64,000 bases of DNA from Atherix ibis (GCA_958298945.1 CATQJD010000006.1:186001-250000), one strand, 5' to 3'; positions 43,321 to 57,750 are shown, numbered from the stretch's first letter. Notes: generated by a model not told the origin, from the letters alone. Program-made: numbers and translations.

Positions 43321-45869
43321 AACATACTACTTCATATTCCTCTTAAACATATTACTTTATATTCCTCTAAATCATATTACTTCATATTCCTCATAAATAT
43401 ATTACTTCATATTCCTCTTAAATATACTACTTCATATTCCTCTTAAGCATACTACTTCATATTCCTCTTAAACATACTACTTCATATTCCTTTTAAACAT
43501 ACTACTTCATATTCCTCTTAAACATACTACTTCATATTCCTCTAAAACATACTACTTCAAATTCCTGTTAAATATACTACTTCATATTCCTCTTAATTAT
43601 ACTACTTCATATTCCTCTTAAACATACTACTTCATATTCCTCTGAAACATACTACTTCATATTCCTCTTCAACATACTACTTCATATTCCTCTTAAACAT
43701 ACTACTTAGTATTCCTCTTAAAAATACTACTTCATATACCACTTAAACATACTACTTCATATTCCTCTTAAACATACTACCTCATATTCCTCTTAAACAT
43801 ACTACTTCATATTCCTCTTAAATATACTACTTCATATTCCTCTTAATCATATTACTTCATATTCCTCTTAAATATACTACTTCATGTTCCTCATAAATAT
43901 ACTACTTCATATTCATCTTAAATATACTGTTTCATATTCCTCTTAAACATACTACTTCATATTCCTCTTAAACATACTACTTCATATTCCTCTTAAACAT
44001 ACTTCTTCATATTCCTCTTAAATATACTACTTCATATTCCTCTTAAACATACTACTTCATATTCCTCTTCAACATACTACTTCATATTCTTCTTAAACAT
44101 ACCACTTCATATTTTTCTCAAACATACTACTTCATATTCCTCTTAAACATACTACTTCATTATCCTCTTAAACATACTACTTCATATTCCTCTTAAACAT
44201 ACTACTTCACATTCCTCTTAAACATACTACTTCATATTCCTCTTAAACATACTACTTCATATTCCTCTTAAATATACTACTTCATATTCTTCTTAAATAT
44301 ACTACTTCATATTCCTCTTGAACAAACTACTTCATATTCTTCTTAAATATACTACTTCATTTTCATCTTAAATATACTACTTCATATTCCTCTTAAACAT
44401 GCTACTTCATATTCCTCTTAAAGATACTACGTCATATTCCTCTAAAACATACTACTTCATATTCCTGTTAAATATTCTACTTCATATTCCTCTTAATTAT
44501 ACTACTTCATATTCCTCTTAAACATATTACTTCATATTCCTCTTAAACATACTACTTCATATTCCTTTTAAACATACTACTTCATATTCCTCTTAAACAT
44601 ACTACTTCATATTCCTCTTAAACATACTACTTCATATTCCTCTTAAACATACTACTTCATATTCCTCTTACACATACTACTTCATATTCCACTTAAACAT
44701 ACTACTTCATATTCCTCTTAAATATACTACTTCAAATTCCTCTTAAATATACTACTTCATATACCTCATAAATATACTACTTCATATTACTCTTAAACAT
44801 ACTACTTCATATTCCTCTTAAACATACTACTTCAAATTCTTCTTAAATATACTACTTCATATTCCTCTTAATCATATTACTTCATATTCCTCTTAAATAT
44901 ACTACTTCATATTCCTCACAAATATACTCCTTTATATTCCTTTTATATATACTACTTCATATTCCTCTTAAACATACTACTTCATATTCCTCTTAAACAT
45001 ACTACTTCATATTCCTCTTAAACATACTTCTTCATATTCCTCTTAAATATACCACTTCATATTCCTCTTAAACATACTACTTCATATTCTTCTTAAACAT
45101 ACTACTTCATATTCCTCTTATACATACCACTTCACATTCTTCTCAAACATACTACTACATATTCCTCTTAAATATACTACTTCATATTCCTCTTATATAT
45201 ACTACTTCATTTTCCTCTTAAATATACTACTTCATATTTCTCTTAAACATACTACTTCATATTCCTCTTACACATACTACTTCTTATTCCTCTTAAACAT
45301 ACTACTTCATATTCCTTTTAAATATACTACTTAATATTCCTCTTAAACATACTACTTCATATTCCTCTTAAACATACTACTTCATATTTCTCTTAAGCAT
45401 ACTACTTCATATTCCTCCTAAACATACTACTTCATATTCCTCTTAAACATACTACTTCATATTCCTCTAAAACATACTACTTCATATTCCTCTTAAATAT
45501 ACTACTTCATATTCCTCTTAAACATACTACTTCATATAACTCTTAAACATACTACTTCATATTCCTTTTAAACATACTACTTCATATTCCTCTAAAACAT
45601 ACAACTTCATATTCCTCTTAAACATACTACTTCATATTCCTCTTAAATATACAACTTCATATTCCTCTTAAACATACTACTTCATATTCCTCTTAAATAT
45701 ACTACTTCATATTCTTCTTAAATATACTATTTCATATTCCTCTTAAATATACGACTTCATATTCCTCTTAAACATACTACTTCATTATCCTCTTAAACAT
45801 AATACTTCATATTCCTCTTAAATATACTACTTCATATTCCTCTTAAACATACTACTTCATATTCCTCTT
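42986..45869 (+). repeat. ~2.9-kb unit, first (older) copy
   Basis: This segment matches 45,911 onward at 2,925 bp (ATTCTGCTT 42,986 / 45,911; CCCTTTAAAC 43,214 / 46,139) and at 2,931 bp beyond 46,911, because the later copies carry a 6-bp insertion. It lacks that insertion at the matching point (about 43,986). Its tail (45.6-45.9 kb) resembles 42.7-42.9 kb instead of the tails of the later copies. Confidence 0.85.
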
Positions 45870-48800
45870 AAACATACTACTTCATATTCCTCTTAAATAT
45901 ACTACTTCATATTCTGCTTAAATATACTACTTCATATTCCTCTTGAACAAACTACTTCATATTCTTCTTAAATATACTACTTCATTTTCATCTTAAATAT
46001 ACTACTTCATATTCCTCTTAAACATACTACTTCATATTCCTCTTAAACATACTACGTCATATTCCTCTAAAACATACTATTTCATATTCCTGTTAAATAT
46101 TCTTCTTCATATTCCTCTTAATTATACTACTTCATATTCCCTTTAAACATACTACTTCATATTCCTCTTAAACATACTACTTCATATTCCTTTTAAACAT
46201 ACTACTTCATATTCCTCTTAAACATACTACTTCATATTCCTCTTAAACATACTACTTCATATTCCTCTTAAACATATTACTTTATATTCCTCTAAATCAT
46301 ATTACTTCATATTCCTCATAAATATATTACTTCATATTCCTCTTAAATATACTACTTCATATTCCTCTTGAGCATACTACTTCATATTCCTCTTAAATAT
46401 ACTACTTCATATTCCTTTTAAACATACTACTTCATATTCCTCTTAAACATACTACTTCATATTCCTCTAAAACATACTACTTCAAATTCCTGTTAAATAT
46501 ACTACTTCATATTCCTCTTAATTATACTACTTCATATTCCTCTTAAACATACTACTTCATATTCCTCTGAAACATACTACTTCATATTCCTCTTCAACAT
46601 ACTACTTCATATTCCTCTTAAACATACTACTTAATATTCCTCTTAAAAATACTACTTCATATACCACCTAAACATACTACTTCATATTCCTCTTAAACAT
46701 ACTACCTCATATTCCTCTTAAACATACTACTTCATATTCCTCTTAAATATACAACTTCATATTCCTCTTAATCATATTACTTCATATTCCTCTTAAATAT
46801 ACTACTTCATGTTCCTCATAAATATACTACTTCATATTCATCTTAAATATACTGTTTCATATTCCTCTTAAACATACTACTTCATATTCCTCTTAAACAT
46901 ACTACTTCATACACGTATTCCTCTTAAACATACTTCTTCATATTCCTCTTAAATATACTACTTCATATTCCTCTTAAACATACTACTTCATATTCCTCTT
47001 CAACATACTACTTCATATTCTTCTTAAACATACCACTTCATATTTTTCTCAAACATACTACTTCATATTCCTCTTAAACATACTACTTCATTATCCTCTT
47101 AAACATACTACTTCATATTCCTCTTAAACATACTACTTCATATTCCTCTTAAACATACTACTTCATATTCCTCTTAAACATACTACTTCATATTCCTCTT
47201 AAATATACTACTTCATATTCTTCTTAAATATACTACTTCATATTCCTCTTGAACAAACTACTTCATATTCTTCTTAAATATACTACTTCATTTTCATCTT
47301 AAATATACTACTTCATATTCCTCTTAAACATACTACTTCATATTCCTCTTAAACATACTACGTCATATTCCTCTAAAACATACTACTTCATATTCCTGTT
47401 AAATATTCTACTTCATATTCCTCTTAATTATACTACTTCATATTCCTCTTAAACATATTACTTCATATTCCTCTTAAACATACTACTTCATATTCCTTTT
47501 AAACATACTACTTCATATTCCTCTTAAACATACTACTTCATATTCCTCTTAAACATACTACTTCATATTCCTCTTAAACATACTACTTCATATTCCTCTT
47601 ACACATACTACTTCATATTCCACTTAAACATACTACTTCATATTCCTCTTAAATATACTACTTCAAATTCCTCTTAAATATACTACTTCATATACCTCAT
47701 AAATATACTACTTCATATTACTCTTAAACATACTACTTCATATTCCTCTTAAACATACTACTTCAAATTCTTCTTAAATATACTACTTCATATTCCTCTT
47801 AATTATATTACTTCATATTCCTCTTAAATATACTACTTCATATTCCTCACAAATATACTCCTTTATATTCCTTTTATATATACTACTTCATATTCCTCTT
47901 AAACATACTACTTCATATTCCTCTTAAACATACTACTTCATATTCCTCTTAAACATACTTCTTCATATTCCTCTTAAATATACTACTTCATATTCCTCTT
48001 AAACATACTACTTCATATTCTTCTTAAACATACTACTTCATATTCCTCTTATACATACCACTTCACATTCTTCTCAAACATACTACTACATATTCCTCTT
48101 AAATATACTACTTCATATTCCTCTTATATATACTACTTCATTTTCCTCTTAAATATACTACTTCATATTTCTCTTAAACATACTACTTCATATTCCTCTT
48201 ACACCTACTACTTCTTATTCCTCTTAAACATACTACTTCATATTCCTTTTAAATATACTACTTAATATTCCTCTTAAACATACTACTTCATATTCCTCTT
48301 AAACATACTACTTCATATTTCTCTTAAGCATACTACTTCATATTCCTCCTAAACATACTACTTCATATTCCTCTTAAACATACTACTTCATATTCCTCTT
48401 AAACATACTACTTCATATTCCTCTTAAATATACTACTTCATATTCCTCTTAAACATACTACTTCATATAAATCTTAAACATACTACTTCATATTCCTTTT
48501 AAACATACTACTTCATAATACTTTTAAACATACTACGTCATATTCCTCTAAAACATACTACTTCATATTCCTCTTAAACATACTACTTCATATTCCTCTT
48601 AAATATACTACTTCATATTCTTCTTAAATATACTACTTCATATTCCTCTTAAATATGCGACTTCATATTCCTCTTAAGCATACTACTTCATATTCCTCTT
48701 AAACATACTACTTCATATTCCTTTTAAACATACTACTTTATATTCCTCTTAAACATACTACTTCATATTCCTCTAAAACATACTACTTCATATTCCTGTT

Positions 48801-49025
48801 AAATATACTACTTCATATTCCTCTTAATTATACTACTTCATATTCCACTTAAACATACTACTTCATATTCCTCTTAAACATACTACTTCATATTCCTCTT
48901 CAACATACTACTTCATATTCCTCTTAAACATACTACTTCATATTCCTCTTAAAAATACTAATTCATATACCACTTAAACATACTACTTCATATTCCTCTT
49001 AAACATACTACTTCATATTCGTCTT
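45870..49025 (+). repeat. 3,156-bp unit, copy 1 of a near-perfect tandem pair
   Basis: All variants examined recur 3,156 bp downstream: ATTCTGCTT 45,911 / 49,067, CTTGAGCAT near 46,378 / 49,534, ACCACCTAAAC 46,665 / 49,821, ACACGT insertion 46,911 / 50,067, TTACACCTAC near 48,198 / 51,354, CATATAAATC 48,464 / 51,620 and CTAATTCATATACC 48,958 / 52,114. I saw no mismatch in the stretches compared. 3,156 is 126 monomers plus 6 bp. Confidence 0.93.
46911..46916 (+). repeat. 6-bp insertion ACACGT within a monomer, first copy
   Basis: TTCATACACGTATTCC replaces TTCATATTCC, a 31-bp monomer. The paralogous position in the older unit (about 43,986) is normal, so the insertion is derived. It moves the phase from 1 to 7 (mod 25). 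Confidence 0.93.
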
Positions 49026-52000
49026 AAACATACTACTTCATATTCCTCTTAAATATACTACTTCATATTCTGCTTAAATATACTACTTCATATTCCTCTT
49101 GAACAAACTACTTCATATTCTTCTTAAATATACTACTTCATTTTCATCTTAAATATACTACTTCATATTCCTCTTAAACATACTACTTCATATTCCTCTT
49201 AAACATACTACGTCATATTCCTCTAAAACATACTATTTCATATTCCTGTTAAATATTCTTCTTCATATTCCTCTTAATTATACTACTTCATATTCCCTTT
49301 AAACATACTACTTCATATTCCTCTTAAACATACTACTTCATATTCCTTTTAAACATACTACTTCATATTCCTCTTAAACATACTACTTCATATTCCTCTT
49401 AAACATACTACTTCATATTCCTCTTAAACATATTACTTTATATTCCTCTAAATCATATTACTTCATATTCCTCATAAATATATTACTTCATATTCCTCTT
49501 AAATATACTACTTCATATTCCTCTTGAGCATACTACTTCATATTCCTCTTAAATATACTACTTCATATTCCTTTTAAACATACTACTTCATATTCCTCTT
49601 AAACATACTACTTCATATTCCTCTAAAACATACTACTTCAAATTCCTGTTAAATATACTACTTCATATTCCTCTTAATTATACTACTTCATATTCCTCTT
49701 AAACATACTACTTCATATTCCTCTGAAACATACTACTTCATATTCCTCTTCAACATACTACTTCATATTCCTCTTAAACATACTACTTAATATTCCTCTT
49801 AAAAATACTACTTCATATACCACCTAAACATACTACTTCATATTCCTCTTAAACATACTACCTCATATTCCTCTTAAACATACTACTTCATATTCCTCTT
49901 AAATATACAACTTCATATTCCTCTTAATCATATTACTTCATATTCCTCTTAAATATACTACTTCATGTTCCTCATAAATATACTACTTCATATTCATCTT
50001 AAATATACTGTTTCATATTCCTCTTAAACATACTACTTCATATTCCTCTTAAACATACTACTTCATACACGTATTCCTCTTAAACATACTTCTTCATATT
50101 CCTCTTAAATATACTACTTCATATTCCTCTTAAACATACTACTTCATATTCCTCTTCAACATACTACTTCATATTCTTCTTAAACATACCACTTCATATT
50201 TTTCTCAAACATACTACTTCATATTCCTCTTAAACATACTACTTCATTATCCTCTTAAACATACTACTTCATATTCCTCTTAAACATACTACTTCATATT
50301 CCTCTTAAACATACTACTTCATATTCCTCTTAAACATACTACTTCATATTCCTCTTAAATATACTACTTCATATTCTTCTTAAATATACTACTTCATATT
50401 CCTCTTGAACAAACTACTTCATATTCTTCTTAAATATACTACTTCATTTTCATCTTAAATATACTACTTCATATTCCTCTTAAACATACTACTTCATATT
50501 CCTCTTAAACATACTACGTCATATTCCTCTAAAACATACTACTTCATATTCCTGTTAAATATTCTACTTCATATTCCTCTTAATTATACTACTTCATATT
50601 CCTCTTAAACATATTACTTCATATTCCTCTTAAACATACTACTTCATATTCCTTTTAAACATACTACTTCATATTCCTCTTAAACATACTACTTCATATT
50701 CCTCTTAAACATACTACTTCATATTCCTCTTAAACATACTACTTCATATTCCTCTTACACATACTACTTCATATTCCACTTAAACATACTACTTCATATT
50801 CCTCTTAAATATACTACTTCAAATTCCTCTTAAATATACTACTTCATATACCTCATAAATATACTACTTCATATTACTCTTAAACATACTACTTCATATT
50901 CCTCTTAAACATACTACTTCAAATTCTTCTTAAATATACTACTTCATATTCCTCTTAATTATATTACTTCATATTCCTCTTAAATATACTACTTCATATT
51001 CCTCACAAATATACTCCTTTATATTCCTTTTATATATACTACTTCATATTCCTCTTAAACATACTACTTCATATTCCTCTTAAACATACTACTTCATATT
51101 CCTCTTAAACATACTTCTTCATATTCCTCTTAAATATACTACTTCATATTCCTCTTAAACATACTACTTCATATTCTTCTTAAACATACTACTTCATATT
51201 CCTCTTATACATACCACTTCACATTCTTCTCAAACATACTACTACATATTCCTCTTAAATATACTACTTCATATTCCTCTTATATATACTACTTCATTTT
51301 CCTCTTAAATATACTACTTCATATTTCTCTTAAACATACTACTTCATATTCCTCTTACACCTACTACTTCTTATTCCTCTTAAACATACTACTTCATATT
51401 CCTTTTAAATATACTACTTAATATTCCTCTTAAACATACTACTTCATATTCCTCTTAAACATACTACTTCATATTTCTCTTAAGCATACTACTTCATATT
51501 CCTCCTAAACATACTACTTCATATTCCTCTTAAACATACTACTTCATATTCCTCTTAAACATACTACTTCATATTCCTCTTAAATATACTACTTCATATT
51601 CCTCTTAAACATACTACTTCATATAAATCTTAAACATACTACTTCATATTCCTTTTAAACATACTACTTCATAATACTTTTAAACATACTACGTCATATT
51701 CCTCTAAAACATACTACTTCATATTCCTCTTAAACATACTACTTCATATTCCTCTTAAATATACTACTTCATATTCTTCTTAAATATACTACTTCATATT
51801 CCTCTTAAATATGCGACTTCATATTCCTCTTAAGCATACTACTTCATATTCCTCTTAAACATACTACTTCATATTCCTTTTAAACATACTACTTTATATT
51901 CCTCTTAAACATACTACTTCATATTCCTCTAAAACATACTACTTCATATTCCTGTTAAATATACTACTTCATATTCCTCTTAATTATACTACTTCATATT

Positions 52001-52181
52001 CCACTTAAACATACTACTTCATATTCCTCTTAAACATACTACTTCATATTCCTCTTCAACATACTACTTCATATTCCTCTTAAACATACTACTTCATATT
52101 CCTCTTAAAAATACTAATTCATATACCACTTAAACATACTACTTCATATTCCTCTTAAACATACTACTTCATATTCGTCTT
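49026..52181 (+). repeat. 3,156-bp unit, copy 2 of a near-perfect tandem pair
   Basis: Copy of 45,870-49,025. The boundary lies near 49,020-49,060, where the sequence passes from the unit's tail (ATTCGTCTT at 49,018) into its head (ATTCTGCTT at 49,067). After the second copy, 52,174 has the same ATTCGTCTT but continues into TTAATCATATTAC monomers, so the second copy ends there. Confidence 0.93.
50067..50072 (+). repeat. 6-bp insertion ACACGT, second copy
   Basis: Identical to the insertion at 46,911 and exactly 3,156 bp away, so it was carried by the tandem duplication. It moves the phase from 7 to 13 (mod 25). Confidence 0.93.
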
Positions 52182-53610
52182 AAACATACTACTTCATATT
52201 CCTCTTAAATATACTACTTCATATTCCTCTTAATCATATTACTTCATATTCCTCTTAAATATACTACTTCGTATTCCTCATAAATATACTACTTCATATT
52301 CCTCTTAAATATACTACTTCATATTCCTCTTAAACATACTACTTCATATTCCTCTTAAACATACTACTTCATATTCCTCTTAAACATACTTCTTCATATT
52401 CCTCTTAAATATACTACTTCATATTCCTCTTAAACATACTACTTCATATTCCTCTTCAACATACTACTTCATATTCCTCTTAAACATACCACTTCATATT
52501 TTACAAACATACTACTTCATATTCCTCTTAAACATACTACTTCATATTCTTCTTAAATATACTACTTCGTTTTCATCTTAAATATACTACTTCATATTCC
52601 TCTTAAACATACTTCTTCATATTCCTCTTAAACATACTACGTCATATTCTTCTAAAACATACTACTTCATATTCCTGTTAAATATTCTACTTCATATTCC
52701 TCTTAATTATACTACTTCATATTCCTCTTAAACATACTACTTCATATTCCTCTTAAACATACTACTTCATATTCCTTTTAAACATACTACTTCATATTCC
52801 TCTTAAATATACTACTTCAAATTCCTCTTAAATATACTACTTCATATACCTCATAAATATACTACTTCATATTCCTCTTAAACATACTACTTCATATTCC
52901 TCTTAAACATACTACTTCATATTCTTCTTAAATATACTACTTCATATTCCTCTTAATCATATTACTTCATATTCCTCTTAAATATACTACTTCATATTCC
53001 TCACAAATATACTCTCTCATATTCCTCTTAAATATACTACTTAATATTCCTCTTAAACATACTACTTCATATTCCTCTTAAACATACTACTTCATATTCC
53101 TCTTAAACATACTTCTTCATATTCCTCTTAAATATACTGCTTCATATTCCTATTAAACATACTACTTCATATTCCTCTTAAACATACTACTTCATATTCC
53201 TCTTAAACATACCACTTCACATTCTTCTCAAACATACTACTACATATTCCTCTTAAATATACTACTTCATATTCCTCTTATATATACTACTTCATATTCC
53301 TCTTAAATATACTACTTCATATTTCTCTTAAACATACTACTTCACATTCCTCTTACACATACTACTTCTTATTCCTCTTAAACATACTACTTCATATTCC
53401 TTTTAAATATACTACTTAATATTCCTCTTAAACATACTACTTCATATTCCTCTTAAACATACTACTTCATATTTCTCTTAAACATACTACTTCATATTCC
53501 TCCTAAACATACTACTTCATATTCCTCTTAAACATACTACTTCATATTCCTCTTAAACATACTACTTCATATAACTCTTAAACATACTACTTCATATTCC
53601 TTTTAAACAT
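51720..53610 (+). repeat. ~2-kb unit, copy 1
   Basis: This segment recurs at about 54,918-56,980. Landmarks at a 3,198-bp offset are TATGCGACTTC (51,812 / 55,010), ATTCGTCTT (52,173 / 55,371), ACTTCGTATT (52,265 / 55,463) and the short CATATTTTACAAAC monomer (52,495 / 55,693). The offset then grows to 3,323 bp, because copy 2 has five extra monomers around 55,981-56,105, and to 3,373 bp by CATATAACTC (53,570 / 56,943). Confidence 0.82.
52496..52510 (+). repeat. 2-bp deletion in a TTTTTCTCAAAC-type monomer
   Basis: CATATTTTACAAAC replaces CATATTTTTCTCAAAC. The same shortened monomer is at 55,693-55,706, the matching point of the partner unit, so it is one event copied once. Each occurrence moves the phase back by 2. 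Confidence 0.88.
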
Positions 53611-53945
53611 ACTTCTTCATATTCCTCTTAAATATACTACTTCATATTCCTCTTAAACATACTACTTCATATTCCTCTTCAACATACTACTTCATATTCT
53701 TCTTAAACATACCACTTCATATTTTTCTCAAACATACTACTTCATATTCCTCTTAAATATACTACTTCACATTCCTCTTACACATACTACTTCTTATTCC
53801 TCTTAAACATACTACTTCATATTCCTTTTAAATATACTACTTAATATTCCTCTTAAACATACTACTTCATATTCCTCTTACACATACTACTTCATATTCC
53901 TCTTAAACATACTACTTCATATTCCTCTTAAATATACTACTTCAT

Positions 53946-54720
53946 ATTCCCTTTAAACATACTACTTCATATTCCTCTTAAACATACTACTTCATATTCC
54001 TTTTAAACATACTACTTCATATTCCTCTTAAACATACTACTTCATATTCCTCTTAAACATACTACTTCATATTCCTCTTAAACATATTACTTTATATTCC
54101 TCTAAATCATATTACTTCATATTCCTCATAAATATATTACTTCATATTCCTCTTAAATATACTACTTCATATTCCTCTTAAGCATACTACTTCATATTCC
54201 TCTTAAACATACTACTTCATATTCCTTTTAAACATACTACTTCATATTCCTCTTAAACATACTACTTCATATTCCTCTAAAACATACTACTTCAAATTCC
54301 TGTTAAATATACTACTTCATATTCCTCTTAATTATACTACTTCATATTCCTCTTAAACATACTACTTCATATTCCTCTGAAACATAATACTTCATATTCC
54401 TCTTCAACATACTACTTCATATTCCTCTTAAACATACTACTTAATATTCCTCTTAAAAATACTACTTCATATACCACTTAAACATACTACTTCATATTCC
54501 TCTTAAACATACTACCTCATATTCCTCTTAAACATACTACTTCATATTCCTCTTAAATATACTACTTCATATTCCTCTTAATCATATTACTTCATATTCC
54601 TCTTAAATATACTACTTCATGTTCCTCATAAATATACTACTTCATATTCATCTTAAATATACTGTTTCATATTTCTCTTAAACATACTACTTCATATTCC
54701 TCTTAAACATACTACTTCAT
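53946..54720 (+). repeat. Further copy of the CCCTTTAAAC-headed segment
   Basis: The marker CCCTTTAAAC with the following CTAAATCATATTAC and CATAAATATATTAC monomers is found at 43,214, 46,139, 49,295 and here. This copy lacks the ACACGT insertion, as does the 43-kb copy. Its TTAAGCATAC monomer near 54,180 agrees with the 43-kb copy (43,443) and not with the TTGAGCATAC of the 46- and 49-kb copies. It therefore descends from the pre-insertion form. Confidence 0.8.
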
Positions 54721-54917
54721 ATTCCTTTTAAACATACTACTTCATATTCCTCTTAAACATACTACTTCATATTCCTCTTAAACATACTACTTCATATTCC
54801 TCTTAAACATACTACTTCATATTCCTTTTAAACATACTACTTCATATTCCTTTTAAACATACTACGTCATATTCCTCTAAAACATACTACTTCATATTCC
54901 TGTTTAATATTCTACTT

Positions 54918-56980
54918 CATATTCCTCTTAAACATACTACTTCATATTCCTCTTAAATATACTACTTCATATTCTTCTTAAATATACTACTTCATATTCC
55001 TCTTAAATATGCGACTTCATATTCCTCTTAAGCATACTACTTCATATTCCTCTTAAACATACTACTTCATATTCCTTTTAAACATACTATTTCATATTCC
55101 TCTTAAACATACTACTTCATATTCCTCTAAAACATACTACTTCATATTCCTGTTAAATATACTACTTCATATTCCTCTTAATTATACTACTTCATATTCC
55201 ACTTAAACATACTACTTCATATTCCTCTTAAACATACTACTTCATATTCCTCTTCAACATACTACTTCATATTCCTCTTAAACATACTACTTCATATTCC
55301 TCTTAAAAATACTAATTCTTATACCACTTAAACATACTACTTCATATTCCTCTTAAACATACTACTTCATATTCGTCTTAAACATACTACTTCATATTCC
55401 TCTTAAATATACTACTTCATATTCCTCTTAATCATATTACTTCATATTCCTCTTAAATATACTACTTCGTATTCCTCATAAATATACTACTTCATATTCC
55501 TCTTAAATATACTACTTCATATGCCTCTTAAACATACTACTTCATATTCCTCTTAAACATACTACTTCATATTCCTCTTAAACATACTTCTTCATATTCC
55601 TCTTAAATATACTACTTCATATTCCTCTTAAACATACTACTTCATATTCCTCTTCAACATACTACTTCATATTCCTCTTAAACATACCACTTCATATTTT
55701 ACAAACATACTACTTCATATTCCTCTTAAACATACTACTTCATATTCTTCTTAAATATACTACTTCGTTTTCATCTTAAATATACTACTTCATATTCCTC
55801 TTAAACATACTTCTTCATATTCCTCTTAAACATACTACGTCATATTCCTCTAAAACATACCACTTCATATTCCTGTTAAATATTCTACTTCATATTCCTC
55901 TTAATTATACTACTTCATATTCCTCTTAAACATACTACTTCATATTCCTCTTAAACATACTACTTCATATTCCTTTTAAACATACTACTTCATATTCCTC
56001 TTAAACATACTACTTCATATTCCTCTTAAACATACTACTTCATATTCCTCTTAAACATACTACTTCATATTCCTCTTACACATACTACTTCATATTCCTC
56101 TTAAACATACTACTTCATATTCCTCTTAAATATACTACTTCAAATTCCTCTTAAATATACTACTTCATATACCTCATAAATATACTACTTCATATTCCTC
56201 TTAAACATACTACTTCATATTCCTCTTAAACATACTACTTCATATTCTTCTTAAATATACTACTTCATATTCCTCTTAATCATATTACTTCATATTCCTC
56301 TTAAATATACTACTTCATATTCCTCACAAATATACTCTCTCATATTCCTCTTAAATATACTACTTCATATTCCTCTTAAACATACTACTTCATATTCATC
56401 TTAAACATACTACTTCATATTCCTCTTAAACATACTTCTTCATATTCCTCTTAAATATACTGCTTCATATTCCTATTAAACATACTACTTCATATTCCTC
56501 TTAAACATACTACTTCATATTCCTCTTAAACATACCACTTCACATTCTTCTCAAACATACTACTACATATTCCTCTTAAATATACTACTTCATATTCCTC
56601 TTATATATACTACTTCATATTCCTCTTAAATATACAACTTCATATTTCTCTTAAACATACTACTTCACATTCCTCTTACACATACTACTTCTTATTCCTC
56701 TTAAACATACTACTTCATATTCCTTTTAAATATACTACTTAATATTCCTCTTAAACATACTACTTCATATTCCTCTTAAACGTACTACTTCATATTTCTC
56801 TTAAACATACTACTTCATATTCCTCCTAAACATACTACTTCATATTCCCCTTAAACATACTACTTCATATTCCTCTTAAACATACTACTTCATATTCCTC
56901 TTAAATATACTACTTCATATTCCTCTTAAACATACTACTTCATATAACTCTTAAACATACTACTTCATATTCCTTTTAAA
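54918..56980 (+). repeat. ~2-kb unit, copy 2
   Basis: Partner of 51,720-53,610, with five additional monomers near 55,981-56,105 and scattered substitutions, for example CTAATTCTTATACC at 55,314 where the other copy has CTAATTCATATACC. It contains the 2-bp-deleted CATATTTTACAAAC monomer at 55,693. Confidence 0.82.
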
Positions 56981-57383
56981 CATACTACTACATATTCCTC
57001 TTAAACATACTACTTCATATTCCTCTCAAATATACTACTTCATATTCTTCTTAAATATACTACTTCATATTCCCCTTAAATATGCGACTTCATATTCCTC
57101 TTAAACATACTACTTTATTATCTTCTTGAACATACTACTTCATATTCCTCTTAAACATACTACTCCATATTCCTCTTAAGCATACTACTTCATATTCCTC
57201 TTAAACATACTACTTCATATTCTTCTTAAATATACTACTTCATATTCTTCTTAAATATACTACTTCATATTCCTCTTGAACAAACTACTTCATATTCTTC
57301 TTTAATATACTACTTAATTTTCATCTTAAATATACTACTTCATATTCCTCTTAAACATACTACTTCATATTATTCTTAAACAT

Positions 57384-57391
57384 ACGTATAC
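57384..57391 (+). repeat. 6-bp insertion making ATACGTATA
   Basis: AAACATACGTATACTAGG is found here, while the paralogous copy (57,974-57,995) has AAACATACTAGG. The extra CGTATA creates the 8-bp palindrome ATACGTAT and moves the phase from 9 to 15 (mod 25). Confidence 0.88.
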
Positions 57392-57600
57392 TAGGTCATA
57401 TTCCTCTAAAACATAATACTTCATATTCCTCTTAAACATACTACTTCATATTCCTCTAAAACATTCTATTTCATACTCCTGTTAAATATACTACTTCATA
57501 TTCCTCTTAATTATACTACTTCATATTCTTCTTAAATATACTACTTCATATTCCTCTTAAACATACTACTTCATATTCCTCTTAAACATACTACTTCATA

Positions 57601-57750
57601 TTCCTTTTAAATATACTACTTCATATTCCTATTAAACATACTACTTCATATTCCTCTTAAACATACTACTTCATATTCCTTTTAAATATACTACTTCATA
57701 TTCCTATTAAACATACTACTTCATATTCCTCTTAAACATACTACTTCATA
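57601..57750 (+). repeat. 75-bp tandem duplication (3 monomers)
   Basis: A run starting TTCCTTTTAAATATAC and containing the uncommon CCTATTAAACAT monomer occurs at 57,601-57,675 and 57,676-57,750. It is the shortest clear multi-monomer duplication I noted. Confidence 0.8.

Noticed and set aside
57384..57391. ATACGTAT palindrome as a protein-binding site or transposon footprint
   Set aside because: It occurs once, in one of two paralogous copies, with no target-site duplication. It is better explained as a small insertion.
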